A stretch of 11,124 nt of DNA. Origin: Candidatus Gottesmanbacteria bacterium. GTDB taxonomy: Bacteria; Patescibacteriota; Microgenomatia; JACPZF01. A program made the position numbers and the translations under genes. Positions 1 through 5,281 of this stretch are shown here, piece after piece. The stretch's first letter is position 1; each line of letters begins with the position of its first letter. The notes beneath the pieces are model-generated. The model saw only the letters and a list, made by a program, of their open reading frames with translations, made no database searches and was not told the origin of the DNA. The stretch is from contig JACPZF010000086.1 of the NCBI GenBank assembly GCA_016195615.1, positions 1-11,124 of the forward strand, written 5' to 3'.

Positions 1-95
1 CAGATTTGCGCCATTGTCTCATTCTGTTTTAAAAGTTCAACTACCACCTGAGTTTTAAACTCCGGTGAATGTACCCGTTTGATATTTTTGTCCAT
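1..95 (-). CDS. IS3-family transposase OrfA, N-terminal fragment (runs off window)
   Basis: The minus strand from 95 encodes 31 residues before the window edge, beginning MDKNIKRVHSPEFKTQVVVE. The pattern K-R-x-x-S-P-E-F-K-x-x-V-V-x-E-L-L followed by E-T-M-A-Q-I is the start of the helix-turn-helix domain of IS3-family OrfA proteins (HTH_Tnp_1 type), which bind the element's ends. In the IS3 family OrfA is joined to the catalytic OrfB by programmed frameshifting; that part is not visible. The start codon is set by the ATG at 95 close behind the IS terminus. The truncation is due to the window edge, not visible decay. Confidence 0.75.
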   Translation of the reverse strand, partial: MDKNIKRVHSPEFKTQVVVELLKQNETMAQI

Positions 96-135
96 AGAAT
101 TCTATCTTAGCAGGTGGTCTAGTTTCTGGGGTACA
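1..135 (-). mobile_element. End of an IS3-family insertion sequence (partial)
   Basis: One end of an insertion sequence lies here with its transposase reading out of the window to the left. On the minus strand the terminus starts at 135 with TGTACCCCAGAAACTAGACC. This has the TG tip and the following ACTAGACC typical of IS3-family (IS150-like) terminal inverted repeats. About 40 bases of non-coding sequence separate the tip from the orfA start at 95. The other end, orfB and any target duplication are outside the window, so it cannot be told whether the element is intact. Family assignment rests on the terminus plus the OrfA N-terminus. Confidence 0.75.
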
Positions 136-197
136 GTATACTCCGTACTTACAAAATCGAAATACTCTCTGGAGCTGAAAGATCTAACAAATTTGTC

Positions 198-218
198 ATT
201 CTGAACTTGTTTCAGAAT
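198..218. repeat. Palindromic hairpin repeat (ATTCTGAA/TTCAGAAT)
   Basis: A perfect 8-base inverted repeat, ATTCTGAA (198-205) and TTCAGAAT (211-218), surrounds the 5-base spacer CTTGT. The wider phrase resembles short dispersed hairpin repeats seen in many bacterial genomes (recall, not a search). It lies in the 5' part of the T-box leader, where Stem I should be. Confidence 0.65.
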
Positions 219-271
219 CTAATTTAAGTAAATCTTTGCGGGAGTTCCCGTGATAGAACTAAAGCGTGTCA

Positions 272-287
272 TCCGCCAGCAGGCGGA
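272..287. repeat. GC-rich palindromic hairpin (TCCGCC-AGCA-GGCGGA)
   Basis: A perfect 6-base inverted repeat with a four-base loop, much richer in GC than its surroundings. AAGCG (262-266) and CGCTT (293-297) form a second, outer stem around it, so in RNA it would cap a longer helix of the leader. It looks like an inserted short repeat element. Confidence 0.6.
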
Positions 288-302
288 CGGAGCGCTTAAG
301 AG

Positions 303-351
303 GTTAGGAGTTAACCGCCTCAAGGCGGTTTTTTGGTGGAATACTTCTAAC
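303..351 (+). promoter_or_regulatory. Likely Stem III of the T-box leader with terminator-like inner hairpin
   Basis: GTTAGGAGT (303-311) pairs with ACTTCTAAC (343-351). Inside it, AACCGCC (313-319) pairs with GGCGGTT (324-330) around a TCAA loop, followed by a run of T. The inner hairpin alone would look like an intrinsic terminator, but the closed outer stem and its position four bases before the T-box core make a leader stem more likely. Both stems are seen in the sequence; the role is inferred from T-box architecture. Confidence 0.5.
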
Positions 352-376
352 AACAAGGGTGGTACCGCGGGTTATA

Positions 377-398
377 ATCCTGAGCGAAGTCGAAGGAT
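377..398. repeat. Hairpin repeat inserted in the antiterminator loop
   Basis: ATCCT (377-381) and AGGAT (394-398) close a hairpin whose body reads GAGCGAAGTCGA. On the other strand it reads TCCTTCGACTTCGCTCAGGA, a motif I recall as a common dispersed repeat in many bacteria. It lies entirely between the two strands of the T-box antiterminator (356-371 and 401-409), so it extends the apical loop without breaking the helix. Confidence 0.6.
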
Positions 399-423
399 AG
401 CTCGTCCCTAAAATCTATTTATT

Positions 424-442
424 CTTCGAGCGAAGCGAGAAG
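424..442. repeat. Hairpin repeat CTTCGAGCGAAG in the terminator loop
   Basis: CTTCG (424-428) and CGAAG (431-435) are inverted with a two-base centre, and a second GAAG at 439-442 offers an alternative longer pairing with CTTC at 424-427. It lies in the apical loop of the T-box terminator and looks like another short dispersed element. Confidence 0.5.
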
Positions 443-455
443 TCTAAATCTTAGT

Positions 456-473
456 TCTCGATCTCGATCTCGA
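456..473. repeat. Three tandem copies of TCTCGA, flanked by GTTC/GAAC
   Basis: The hexamer TCTCGA is repeated three times without error at 456-473. GTTC (454-457) and GAAC (472-475) are inverted at its edges. It lies in the loop of the T-box terminator. Copy number could vary without harming the terminator stem. Confidence 0.65.
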
Positions 474-530
474 ACAATAAAAGTTAGATTTTATGGACGA
501 GTTTTTTTGTGAAAAGGAGGTGTAAACAAA

Positions 531-731
531 ATGGCAGAAACAGAAGAAAAAATTTTTAATAAGGCTCTAGATAGTATTTTTACAGCTGAAATTGTTGGCA
601 GAGACGGAAAACCATTAGATTTAGAAACCCAAGTTGCAACAAAACTAGAATTGATAAAAATATTTATGAAAATGGACGAATTTATGTCAGGAAAAAGTGA
701 AAGTAACGATTTTAATGGAAGAAGGAGGTGA
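531..731 (+). CDS. Small unknown protein, first gene behind the T-box
   Basis: I do not recognise this 66-residue protein. It is hydrophilic and charged, with no membrane segment, signal peptide or Cys/His cluster. The segment E-I-V-G-R-D-G-K-P-L-D near residues 20-30 looks like a turn or short beta hairpin, and the rest is probably helical. The start is set by a perfect Shine-Dalgarno, AAGGAGGTG, about eight bases before ATG 531, which itself follows the T-box terminator by 22 bases. It should therefore be the first gene under T-box control. Its tail ends in three arginines whose codons double as the ribosome binding site of the next gene. That strong translation signals were kept argues for a real gene. 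Function unknown. Confidence 0.65.
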   Translation: MAETEEKIFNKALDSIFTAEIVGRDGKPLDLETQVATKLELIKIFMKMDEFMSGKSESNDFNGRRR

Positions 732-738
732 AAAATAT

Positions 739-930
739 ATGAATGAAACTTTTAATTCAGAAAGTGCAGCTAGTGTACTTTTAGACGTATCTGTGGAACA
801 TCAACTTAGGGAAGAACTAAGACCGTTAGGAATTAAGCCGGATTCACCTGCTGGTAAAGAATTTTTGTTCCGTGCACGAGTGTTTGGATTCAATGCTGTT
901 AATCCGCCAAATCCTAAACTCAACGAATAA
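739..930 (+). CDS. Small unknown protein, second gene behind the T-box
   Basis: I do not recognise this 63-residue protein. It begins M-N-E-T-F-N-S-E, is mildly acidic at the N-terminus and ends with a Pro/Asn-rich tail (N-P-P-N-P-K). No transmembrane segment or known motif is visible. An in-frame ATG at 697 would lengthen it by 14 residues, but 739 is preferred because AAGGAGGTGA lies seven to eight bases upstream. That Shine-Dalgarno overlaps the stop codon of the preceding small gene, so the two are translationally linked. The stop codon at 928-930 is the first base triplet of a strong hairpin that ends just before the tRNA gene. Co-transcription with the first small gene is very likely; function unknown. 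Confidence 0.65.
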   Translation: MNETFNSESAASVLLDVSVEHQLREELRPLGIKPDSPAGKEFLFRARVFGFNAVNPPNPKLNE

Positions 931-960
931 GTAAAGGCTAAGAACCCAAGCTTTTACTTA
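928..960 (+). other. Strong 12-base-pair hairpin before tRNA-Tyr
   Basis: TAAGTAAAGGCT (928-939) pairs with AGCTTTTACTTA (949-960), with one G-U, around a nine-base loop. It includes the stop codon of the upstream small gene and ends two bases before the tRNA. There is no T run after it, so it is not a standard intrinsic terminator. It may be an RNA-processing or mRNA 3'-end stabilising structure separating the small mRNA from the tRNA. The structure is seen; the role is inferred. Confidence 0.55.
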
Positions 961-962
961 TC

Positions 963-1047
963 GCTGAAGTGGCAGAGAGGTCAAATGCAGCTGTCCGTAA
1001 AACAGTCGTCCGAAAGGACTACGAGGGTTCGAATCCCTCCCTCAGCA
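963..1047 (+). tRNA. tRNA-Tyr (anticodon GTA, long variable arm)
   Basis: The gene folds as a class II tRNA: acceptor 963-969 with 1040-1046, D stem GCA/TGC (972-974, 986-988), anticodon stem 990-994 with 1002-1006, variable-arm stem GTCC/GGAC with a GAAA loop (1008-1019), and T arm GAGGG-TTCGAAT-CCCTC (1023-1039). The anticodon GTA (997-999) and long variable arm identify bacterial tRNA-Tyr; the discriminator is A1047 and CCA is not encoded. Two oddities stand out: position 33 is C (996) where nearly all tRNAs have T, and A968 faces C1041 in the acceptor stem. A start at 969 in frame with the next protein gene would run through this tRNA and is rejected. The T-box bulge upstream is compatible with its A-CCA end. 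Confidence 0.85.
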
Positions 1048-1064
1048 CTAAAAGGAAAAATTTT

Positions 1065-2879
1065 ATGTCAACAATAGAACCGGAAAAATCTGCATTAAAA
1101 GATGTTGTTGGTATCGGTGTTCTGTCCATAACAACCGAGCGTGATTTCGATGGCACGATAAAAAAGATCGTGCCAACTTGTCGTGGGATTGAGTTAAAAT
1201 TCGAAAGCCAAAAATCTAGTTTTATAGCAACCTCGGAAGACGGCACCATAACGATAGAAACCCAACCGCCAGAAGGATTATCAAGAAAGAAATCTGGCCA
1301 CCAAGAGATTTCAGCTTCAAATCGCAGATGGCTTGTTGATATTCAAACTCCACGTGAAGCTATTACCACAACGATACATGCGGTTACAGATTTTAGAGCA
1401 GAAGTTCAATTTACCGCGGGTGAAAATGAAAAAACTAGACGCCATCCTTTTATCCCTTTTGATCTTAATATTAAACATCCCGCTGTTTTAAAACCAAAAA
1501 CAGACATACTTTTAGCTCTCCAGATTTTTGGACATATGGCTGCAGCTGCGAGAATGGTAAAGTCTCTACCCGAACCAATACGTAATAAAACCTTTATGGC
1601 TGCCAAAGAGACAGATAACGTACCAGCGTCAATAAAACACATGCAACAAATCGGAATATTTAGAGATGATTTAATGATACCTTTGACTTATGATGATGCT
1701 ACGAGCGGAGGAATGCATTTACAAGAGAGAAAAAGTGCCATTTGGTGGTTGGCGCAAAACCCAGAACTGGTAAATAGGTTTATGACAGCCAAAGTAGTGA
1801 TAAGCGACTTAAGAGAAGAAACCGCCTGGTTAAAACACATGGCTGATTGCATGCATTTGCCTCAAATCTTTCTAGCGCTAACTTATGCTTGGCCGCAAAG
1901 ACTGGACGAGTTGGATAACTTACATCCCGATCTGGTCTCAGCATTCTCGCGATTGCCAAACAAAGAAGCTAAAATAAGGGCCTTACATGAGGTAGGTTTG
2001 GAAGAAACAGATGCTGTCATTGACTGGTTTGATTGGGCTAGACGATGGAAGGCAGGCGTCGTCGGCAACCACGCCCAGGCCGCAGATGCCATTTTAACAT
2101 TTGGTTTAGTTTCGCCAGAAATTGCACCACCAAATTTTGACAATTGTATTGTTTGTCCACCAAGAACACATTTGGAAACAGATTCAGTAGAAGCTCTCTG
2201 GTTTAAAGACAAAAAAAAGGTTGTTGTAATTCTCGGGTCAGGAGATTGGACAGAGAGAGAATTGTTCGTCAAGAACATAATAACTACGGCTAATTTATTA
2301 CCCGATTGCCATTTAATTATCGTCGGCCCTCTTAACGGCCAAACACCAGTTGCAATCAACCTTCCATCAAATATCACTACTCTTGGGTTTGTTAATTCTG
2401 CGATCGTAGATGGTTTGACTAAATCAGCCGACATTGCCGTTATAAAACCGGGGAATATTTCATTGGGTGAAACCGCGGGAACCATTACCTTAATTGCACC
2501 AACTGATAACCTGGAACACAGTCTTGAAATAAGTAAAATGGCAGGAAATCCACGCTCTGTTGCCATAGCCGTTGAAGTTATGGAAGAACGCTTAACAACT
2601 GCCGTCGAAGAATGGATTTCTCTTGGTTCCCCCAAATATTTTTCTCCCCTTTTAGACATATCGAGTCCAGAAGAAATTGCTGCCAAAATTACGGATGCTT
2701 TAAAGATTAAAGATACACTAATGCCAAAACTAGCTAAGATACCTTCCGGAGGAACGCAATTACTAGCAACTATCGTTGAATCTTTATTAACGAACAGTTT
2801 TTCTCGTAGTGAGGTACCACGAATTGTGCAACAAATAAAATTACAGGTAGGAAAGAAATGGGAACAGGAGAAAATATGA
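1065..2879 (+). CDS. GT-B-fold glycosyltransferase-like protein
   Basis: A 604-residue protein starting at ATG 1065, behind AAAGGA and just after the tRNA. The first ~130 residues are beta-rich and unrecognised. A GT-B fold is suggested by a loop near residues 155-165 with G-H-M-A-A-A-A-R, then V-V-I-S-D, and in the C-terminal half by V-V-V-I-L-G-S-G-D-W (386-395), a G-P-L-N element, L-P-S-N-I-T-T-L-G-F-V, and PGNISLGE (462-469), which matches the nucleotide-sugar binding motif of MurG/GT28-type enzymes. GT-B enzymes move a sugar from a nucleotide donor to an acceptor; donor and acceptor here are unknown. No signal peptide or membrane helix is evident, so it is probably cytoplasmic. Its stop overlaps the next start by ATGA, so it opens a coupled operon with a GH10-like gene. 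Fold-level assignment only. Confidence 0.55.
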   Translation: MSTIEPEKSALKDVVGIGVLSITTERDFDGTIKKIVPTCRGIELKFESQKSSFIATSEDGTITIETQPPEGLSRKKSGHQEISASNRRWLVDIQTPREAITTTIHAVTDFRAEVQFTAGENEKTRRHPFIPFDLNIKHPAVLKPKTDILLALQIFGHMAAAARMVKSLPEPIRNKTFMAAKETDNVPASIKHMQQIGIFRDDLMIPLTYDDATSGGMHLQERKSAIWWLAQNPELVNRFMTAKVVISDLREETAWLKHMADCMHLPQIFLALTYAWPQRLDELDNLHPDLVSAFSRLPNKEAKIRALHEVGLEETDAVIDWFDWARRWKAGVVGNHAQAADAILTFGLVSPEIAPPNFDNCIVCPPRTHLETDSVEALWFKDKKKVVVILGSGDWTERELFVKNIITTANLLPDCHLIIVGPLNGQTPVAINLPSNITTLGFVNSAIVDGLTKSADIAVIKPGNISLGETAGTITLIAPTDNLEHSLEISKMAGNPRSVAIAVEVMEERLTTAVEEWISLGSPKYFSPLLDISSPEEIAAKITDALKIKDTLMPKLAKIPSGGTQLLATIVESLLTNSFSRSEVPRIVQQIKLQVGKKWEQEKI

Positions 2880-4315
2880 TAATTTTTACGCCTTTAGATA
2901 ATACTGTGCAATTTACATCTCCCTGGTGCCATTTAACAGACGAAAATGGCCTTCCTTGTGCCGGTCAAATTAGCTTTACAGCTGATGGAATCGTTTGTAA
3001 ATCTTCTAAAGATCGTATTTCTCTTAATCTGCTATTTTTGGTTCCGGGATTTGGCGAAATAATGCTAAGAACAAATATAGTTAATAACAATGGCCAAAAG
3101 ATTATCTTAGAAGAAGCGCTAATTAGAGGAAGAGTTGATCAGATAAATAAAATAGGCACAGGCAATGATATAAAAAAAATCGATTTCTTGTTAATGGAGG
3201 GTATCAAAGCAGTTAAGAGTCAAAATAGATTAATAATTCAAAAAGTGTTAAGAGCGTTGCTTTTTTTAGGAGAAAAAATAGCGGTTAAAAAAGCAAAAAA
3301 AGATTTGCAGGAAAAAAATAGTAATCTAAAAATAAAATTTGGTGGGCAAGCCTTTCTACTGCCATCTTCTACGCTTTTACAAAAAAGGTTTAGGGAAATT
3401 TTCGATTTCGGAGTTGTGCCTACTTACTTTTTCATGACACAGCCAAAAAAGGGTATCTTCGACTTTAGCATGACGAAAGAGATTACAAAAATACTCAAAA
3501 AACAAAACATATCAATAAAGGGACATCCTTTGGTTTGGCTGCACCAATATGCAACTCCGATATGGATAAAAGAGTTAAATTTTAGTGAATTAAAAAAAGT
3601 TATTATTGAACACATCGATAAGGTACTACGCCATTTTGGTAGAGAAATATTTATGTGGGATATCATTAATGAATTTAATGCTTCGGATGCAAATGGACAA
3701 AACCTTTCTATTAACCAGCTATTGGAATTAACTAAACTTATATCAGATCAAGTTCACACGATTAATCCCGAGATTAAAAGGGTATTAAATTTCTCGGAGA
3801 TTTTTGGAGTAGGAAGTGCGATTGGTAATAAAACCAGTGTGCCTATGGAACACTTTCTTGACCTTTGTGTCAAACACAACGTGGGGTTTGAGGCGATCGG
3901 GTTTCAACTTTACTTGGGAATAAGGAAAGAATTTACCTGCCGCGAATTACTTGATATAAGCCTATTTTTTGATAGATTTACCAGGTTTGGCAAACAGTTA
4001 CACCTGACAGAGTTAGGATTTCCATCCAAGTTTGCCATTGACCCTAATTGTTTTTTCAAATTCGACCATCCAGCCGGTGGGGGTTGGTGGCATAAACCAT
4101 GGACCGAAACGATACAAGCTGAATTTTTAGACAAAATAATTCTGATCTTTGCTTCAAAACATTTGGCAACGTCAATCACTTGGTGGGATATCGCTGATAT
4201 TGGATCTAATAAAGACATCTCTTGTAGATTCCTACCATTTTCTGGACTCCTAAGGAGAGATTTGACTCCGAAGCCGGCATGGCATATTTTTGAAAAATGG
4301 AGAAGTAAGTTATGA
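2876..4315 (+). CDS. Glycoside hydrolase family 10-like protein (no signal peptide)
   Basis: A 479-residue protein with GH10 hallmarks in its last ~330 residues: I-K-G-H-P-L-V-W, then W-D-I-I-N-E with the expected acid/base E266, L-H-L-T-E-L-G with the expected nucleophile E379, and a late W-W-D-I-A-D. GH10 enzymes are mostly endo-beta-1,4-xylanases with a TIM barrel, so a beta-glycan or glycoconjugate hydrolase is likely, but the substrate cannot be read. About 130 N-terminal residues before the barrel are unrecognised and contain a lysine-rich stretch. There is no secretion signal, unusual for a xylanase. ATG 2876 is chosen over 2858 because it follows AGGAGAAAAT and overlaps the upstream stop as ATGA. 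It also overlaps the next start by ATGA, so translation of all three genes is coupled. Confidence 0.7.
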   Translation: MIIFTPLDNTVQFTSPWCHLTDENGLPCAGQISFTADGIVCKSSKDRISLNLLFLVPGFGEIMLRTNIVNNNGQKIILEEALIRGRVDQINKIGTGNDIKKIDFLLMEGIKAVKSQNRLIIQKVLRALLFLGEKIAVKKAKKDLQEKNSNLKIKFGGQAFLLPSSTLLQKRFREIFDFGVVPTYFFMTQPKKGIFDFSMTKEITKILKKQNISIKGHPLVWLHQYATPIWIKELNFSELKKVIIEHIDKVLRHFGREIFMWDIINEFNASDANGQNLSINQLLELTKLISDQVHTINPEIKRVLNFSEIFGVGSAIGNKTSVPMEHFLDLCVKHNVGFEAIGFQLYLGIRKEFTCRELLDISLFFDRFTRFGKQLHLTELGFPSKFAIDPNCFFKFDHPAGGGWWHKPWTETIQAEFLDKIILIFASKHLATSITWWDIADIGSNKDISCRFLPFSGLLRRDLTPKPAWHIFEKWRSKL

Positions 4316-5184
4316 AAAAAAATAATCTAAAAACGTTGATCCAAAACGAACCGCTCATTGAAGCGGAACCAACCCTTACGGCTATTAAACCCAATCTGAT
4401 AAACCAGAAAAAAGGGAGTATTTTCTTCGGCGTGGGAATCATGTCGAAAGATAAATTGTCAAAAGCTGTACCTTTTGATATTTTGGCGATGTTTTTTACG
4501 GCAGAATTATTGCGCCGGGAATTAAATTTTAGTGAAGTTATCGTTTTGGTTGCCGACTCTCATGCTCTCTCTAATAATATTTTCAGCCGTCAGAAAATAG
4601 AATTAGTGACAACGCAAACAATTCAGACGCTGCAAAAAATAATCATAAATTTTAAACTATTAAACTTTAAACTCCTCGTCTCTTCCCAAATTGCCAAAGA
4701 ACAATCTTTTCAAGAAATAGTTTCGAAACTCCCAGAAATCCCAAATCAATACCTGACGCTAGAAATTGCCGATTGTTTATTCTTGCAAAAACAAAATAAT
4801 TTACGTCTAAAACTCGGCTGGACGATGAGAAAAGACAATGAAGAGATGGGAAATGATGAACGTTTCTTTGATCAAAAAATCAAAGAGTTATGTCCTTTTT
4901 TGTCTTTTGTCCATCTCAAACCAGGCCGCACTTTTGACCAAAACCGCCAGAGAGTTTCTCCATACTTATCTATTTTAGGAGAAACTCGTTTATTATTAAG
5001 ATCAGGCGAGAGTATAAAAGATAAAATAAACTTAGCTTCGAAAAGCTGGAACGACCCAAATTTTGGCGGAACGTTAAGACACCTCGCCAATATTGTTCGT
5101 GTTTTCGAAAAACTTTTTGGCAGTTTAGGCAACAAATCTTTAGAAGAGAAAATTCAAATGATTATTCACAAGTCATTAAAGTAA
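4312..5184 (+). CDS. Class Ic aminoacyl-tRNA synthetase-like protein lacking signature motifs
   Basis: A 290-residue protein of no family I can name with certainty. Its order of elements follows the Tyr/Trp synthetase catalytic domain: an opening G-V-G-I-M-S-K-D-K-L-S-K-A-V-P (40-53) where HIGH would be, V-I-V-L-V-A-D-S-H-A (76-85, compare the ADxHA of TyrRS/TrpRS), Y-L-T-L-E-I-A-D (147-154, compare YPxMQxxD), and E-S-I-K-D-K-I-N-L-A (233-242), like the segment after KMSKS. HIGH and KMSKS themselves are absent, so normal amino acid activation is unlikely. Cyclodipeptide synthases are also class Ic derivatives and use a YxxxE motif, present here at 147-151; that is a second possibility. It closes the three-gene operon (ATGA overlap with the GH10 gene) and lies just before the TrpR-like gene and tyrS. 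Confidence 0.4.
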   Translation: MKKNNLKTLIQNEPLIEAEPTLTAIKPNLINQKKGSIFFGVGIMSKDKLSKAVPFDILAMFFTAELLRRELNFSEVIVLVADSHALSNNIFSRQKIELVTTQTIQTLQKIIINFKLLNFKLLVSSQIAKEQSFQEIVSKLPEIPNQYLTLEIADCLFLQKQNNLRLKLGWTMRKDNEEMGNDERFFDQKIKELCPFLSFVHLKPGRTFDQNRQRVSPYLSILGETRLLLRSGESIKDKINLASKSWNDPNFGGTLRHLANIVRVFEKLFGSLGNKSLEEKIQMIIHKSLK

Positions 5185-5191
5185 ATATTAA

Positions 5192-5227
5192 ACAATACTA
5201 CCACACTACAGTGTGCGGTAATATTGT
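5192..5227. promoter_or_regulatory. Palindromic operator candidate, copy 1 (upstream of TrpR-like gene)
   Basis: An imperfect palindrome: outer arms ACAATACTAC and GTAATATTGT, inner arms CACACT and AGTGTG around AC, with an extra CG on the right. It differs from copy 2 (5817-5852) by one base in 36, and the identity extends by two A on the right. It lies 8 bases after the aaRS-like gene's stop and 54 bases before the TrpR-like start. Placement before the regulator suggests autoregulation. Repetition and symmetry are seen; operator function is inferred. Confidence 0.7.
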
Positions 5228-5281
5228 AAGAATCGATGATTGATCTTGATTTGGAATAGAGTTAAGTGCTAGTCTTTAAGA

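Larger units (their letters stand above)
160..508 (+). promoter_or_regulatory. T-box riboswitch leader (tRNA-sensing attenuator)
   Basis: The T-box core AAGGGTGGTACCGCGG lies at 355-370. The antiterminator is AGGG (356-359) with CCCT (406-409), plus GCGGG (367-371) with CTCGT (401-405). The bulge between them contains UGGU, which would pair with an uncharged tRNA ending ACCA. The alternative structure is the terminator at 401-508. Just upstream, 303-311 pairs with 343-351 (nine pairs, one G-U), in the place of Stem III. T-boxes raise transcription of downstream genes when the cognate tRNA is uncharged. I could not fold a canonical Stem I or name the specifier codon, so the amino acid is not assigned. 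UGGU requires discriminator A, which fits the tRNA-Tyr downstream but also many other tRNAs. The 5' boundary is approximate. The region is full of inserted hairpin repeats (listed separately). Confidence 0.8.
401..508 (+). terminator. T-box intrinsic terminator with very long apical loop
   Basis: CTCGTCC (401-407) pairs with GGACGAG (495-501), and TAAAATCTA (409-417) pairs with TAGATTTTA (485-493), with one C/T mismatch between the two helices. Seven T residues follow at 502-508. The 5' arm is the same segment that closes the antiterminator, so the two structures are mutually exclusive, as in classical T-box attenuators. The loop of about 67 bases carries further repeats (424-442 and 456-473), unlike the short loops of ordinary terminators. 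Confidence 0.8.

Noticed and set aside
313..334. Stand-alone intrinsic terminator (AACCGCC/GGCGGTT plus T run)
   Set aside because: It is enclosed by a nine-pair outer stem and followed at once by the T-box core, so a leader stem is more likely; premature termination there cannot be fully excluded.
343..345. Tyr specifier codon in GAATACTTC of the T-box leader
   Set aside because: GAA-TAC looks like a tyrosine specifier loop, but most of TAC falls in the paired 3' arm just before the T-box core, not in a Stem I internal loop.
697..738. Earlier ATG for the second small gene
   Set aside because: It lies inside the first small gene without a ribosome binding site, while ATG 739 has a perfect one.
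969..1064. Upstream extension of the GT-B gene to a start at 969
   Set aside because: The extension is a translation of the tRNA-Tyr gene. ATG 1065, with AAAGGA before it, is the natural start.
1883..2686. Long minus-strand reading frame (267 codons)
   Set aside because: It is the shadow of the GT-B gene: low-complexity Ser/Arg-rich product, no motif, no ribosome binding site, wholly inside a supported gene.
5192..5227. Transcription terminator of the upstream operon
   Set aside because: The hairpin has no T run after it, and an almost identical copy lies in front of tyrS, which fits an operator better.
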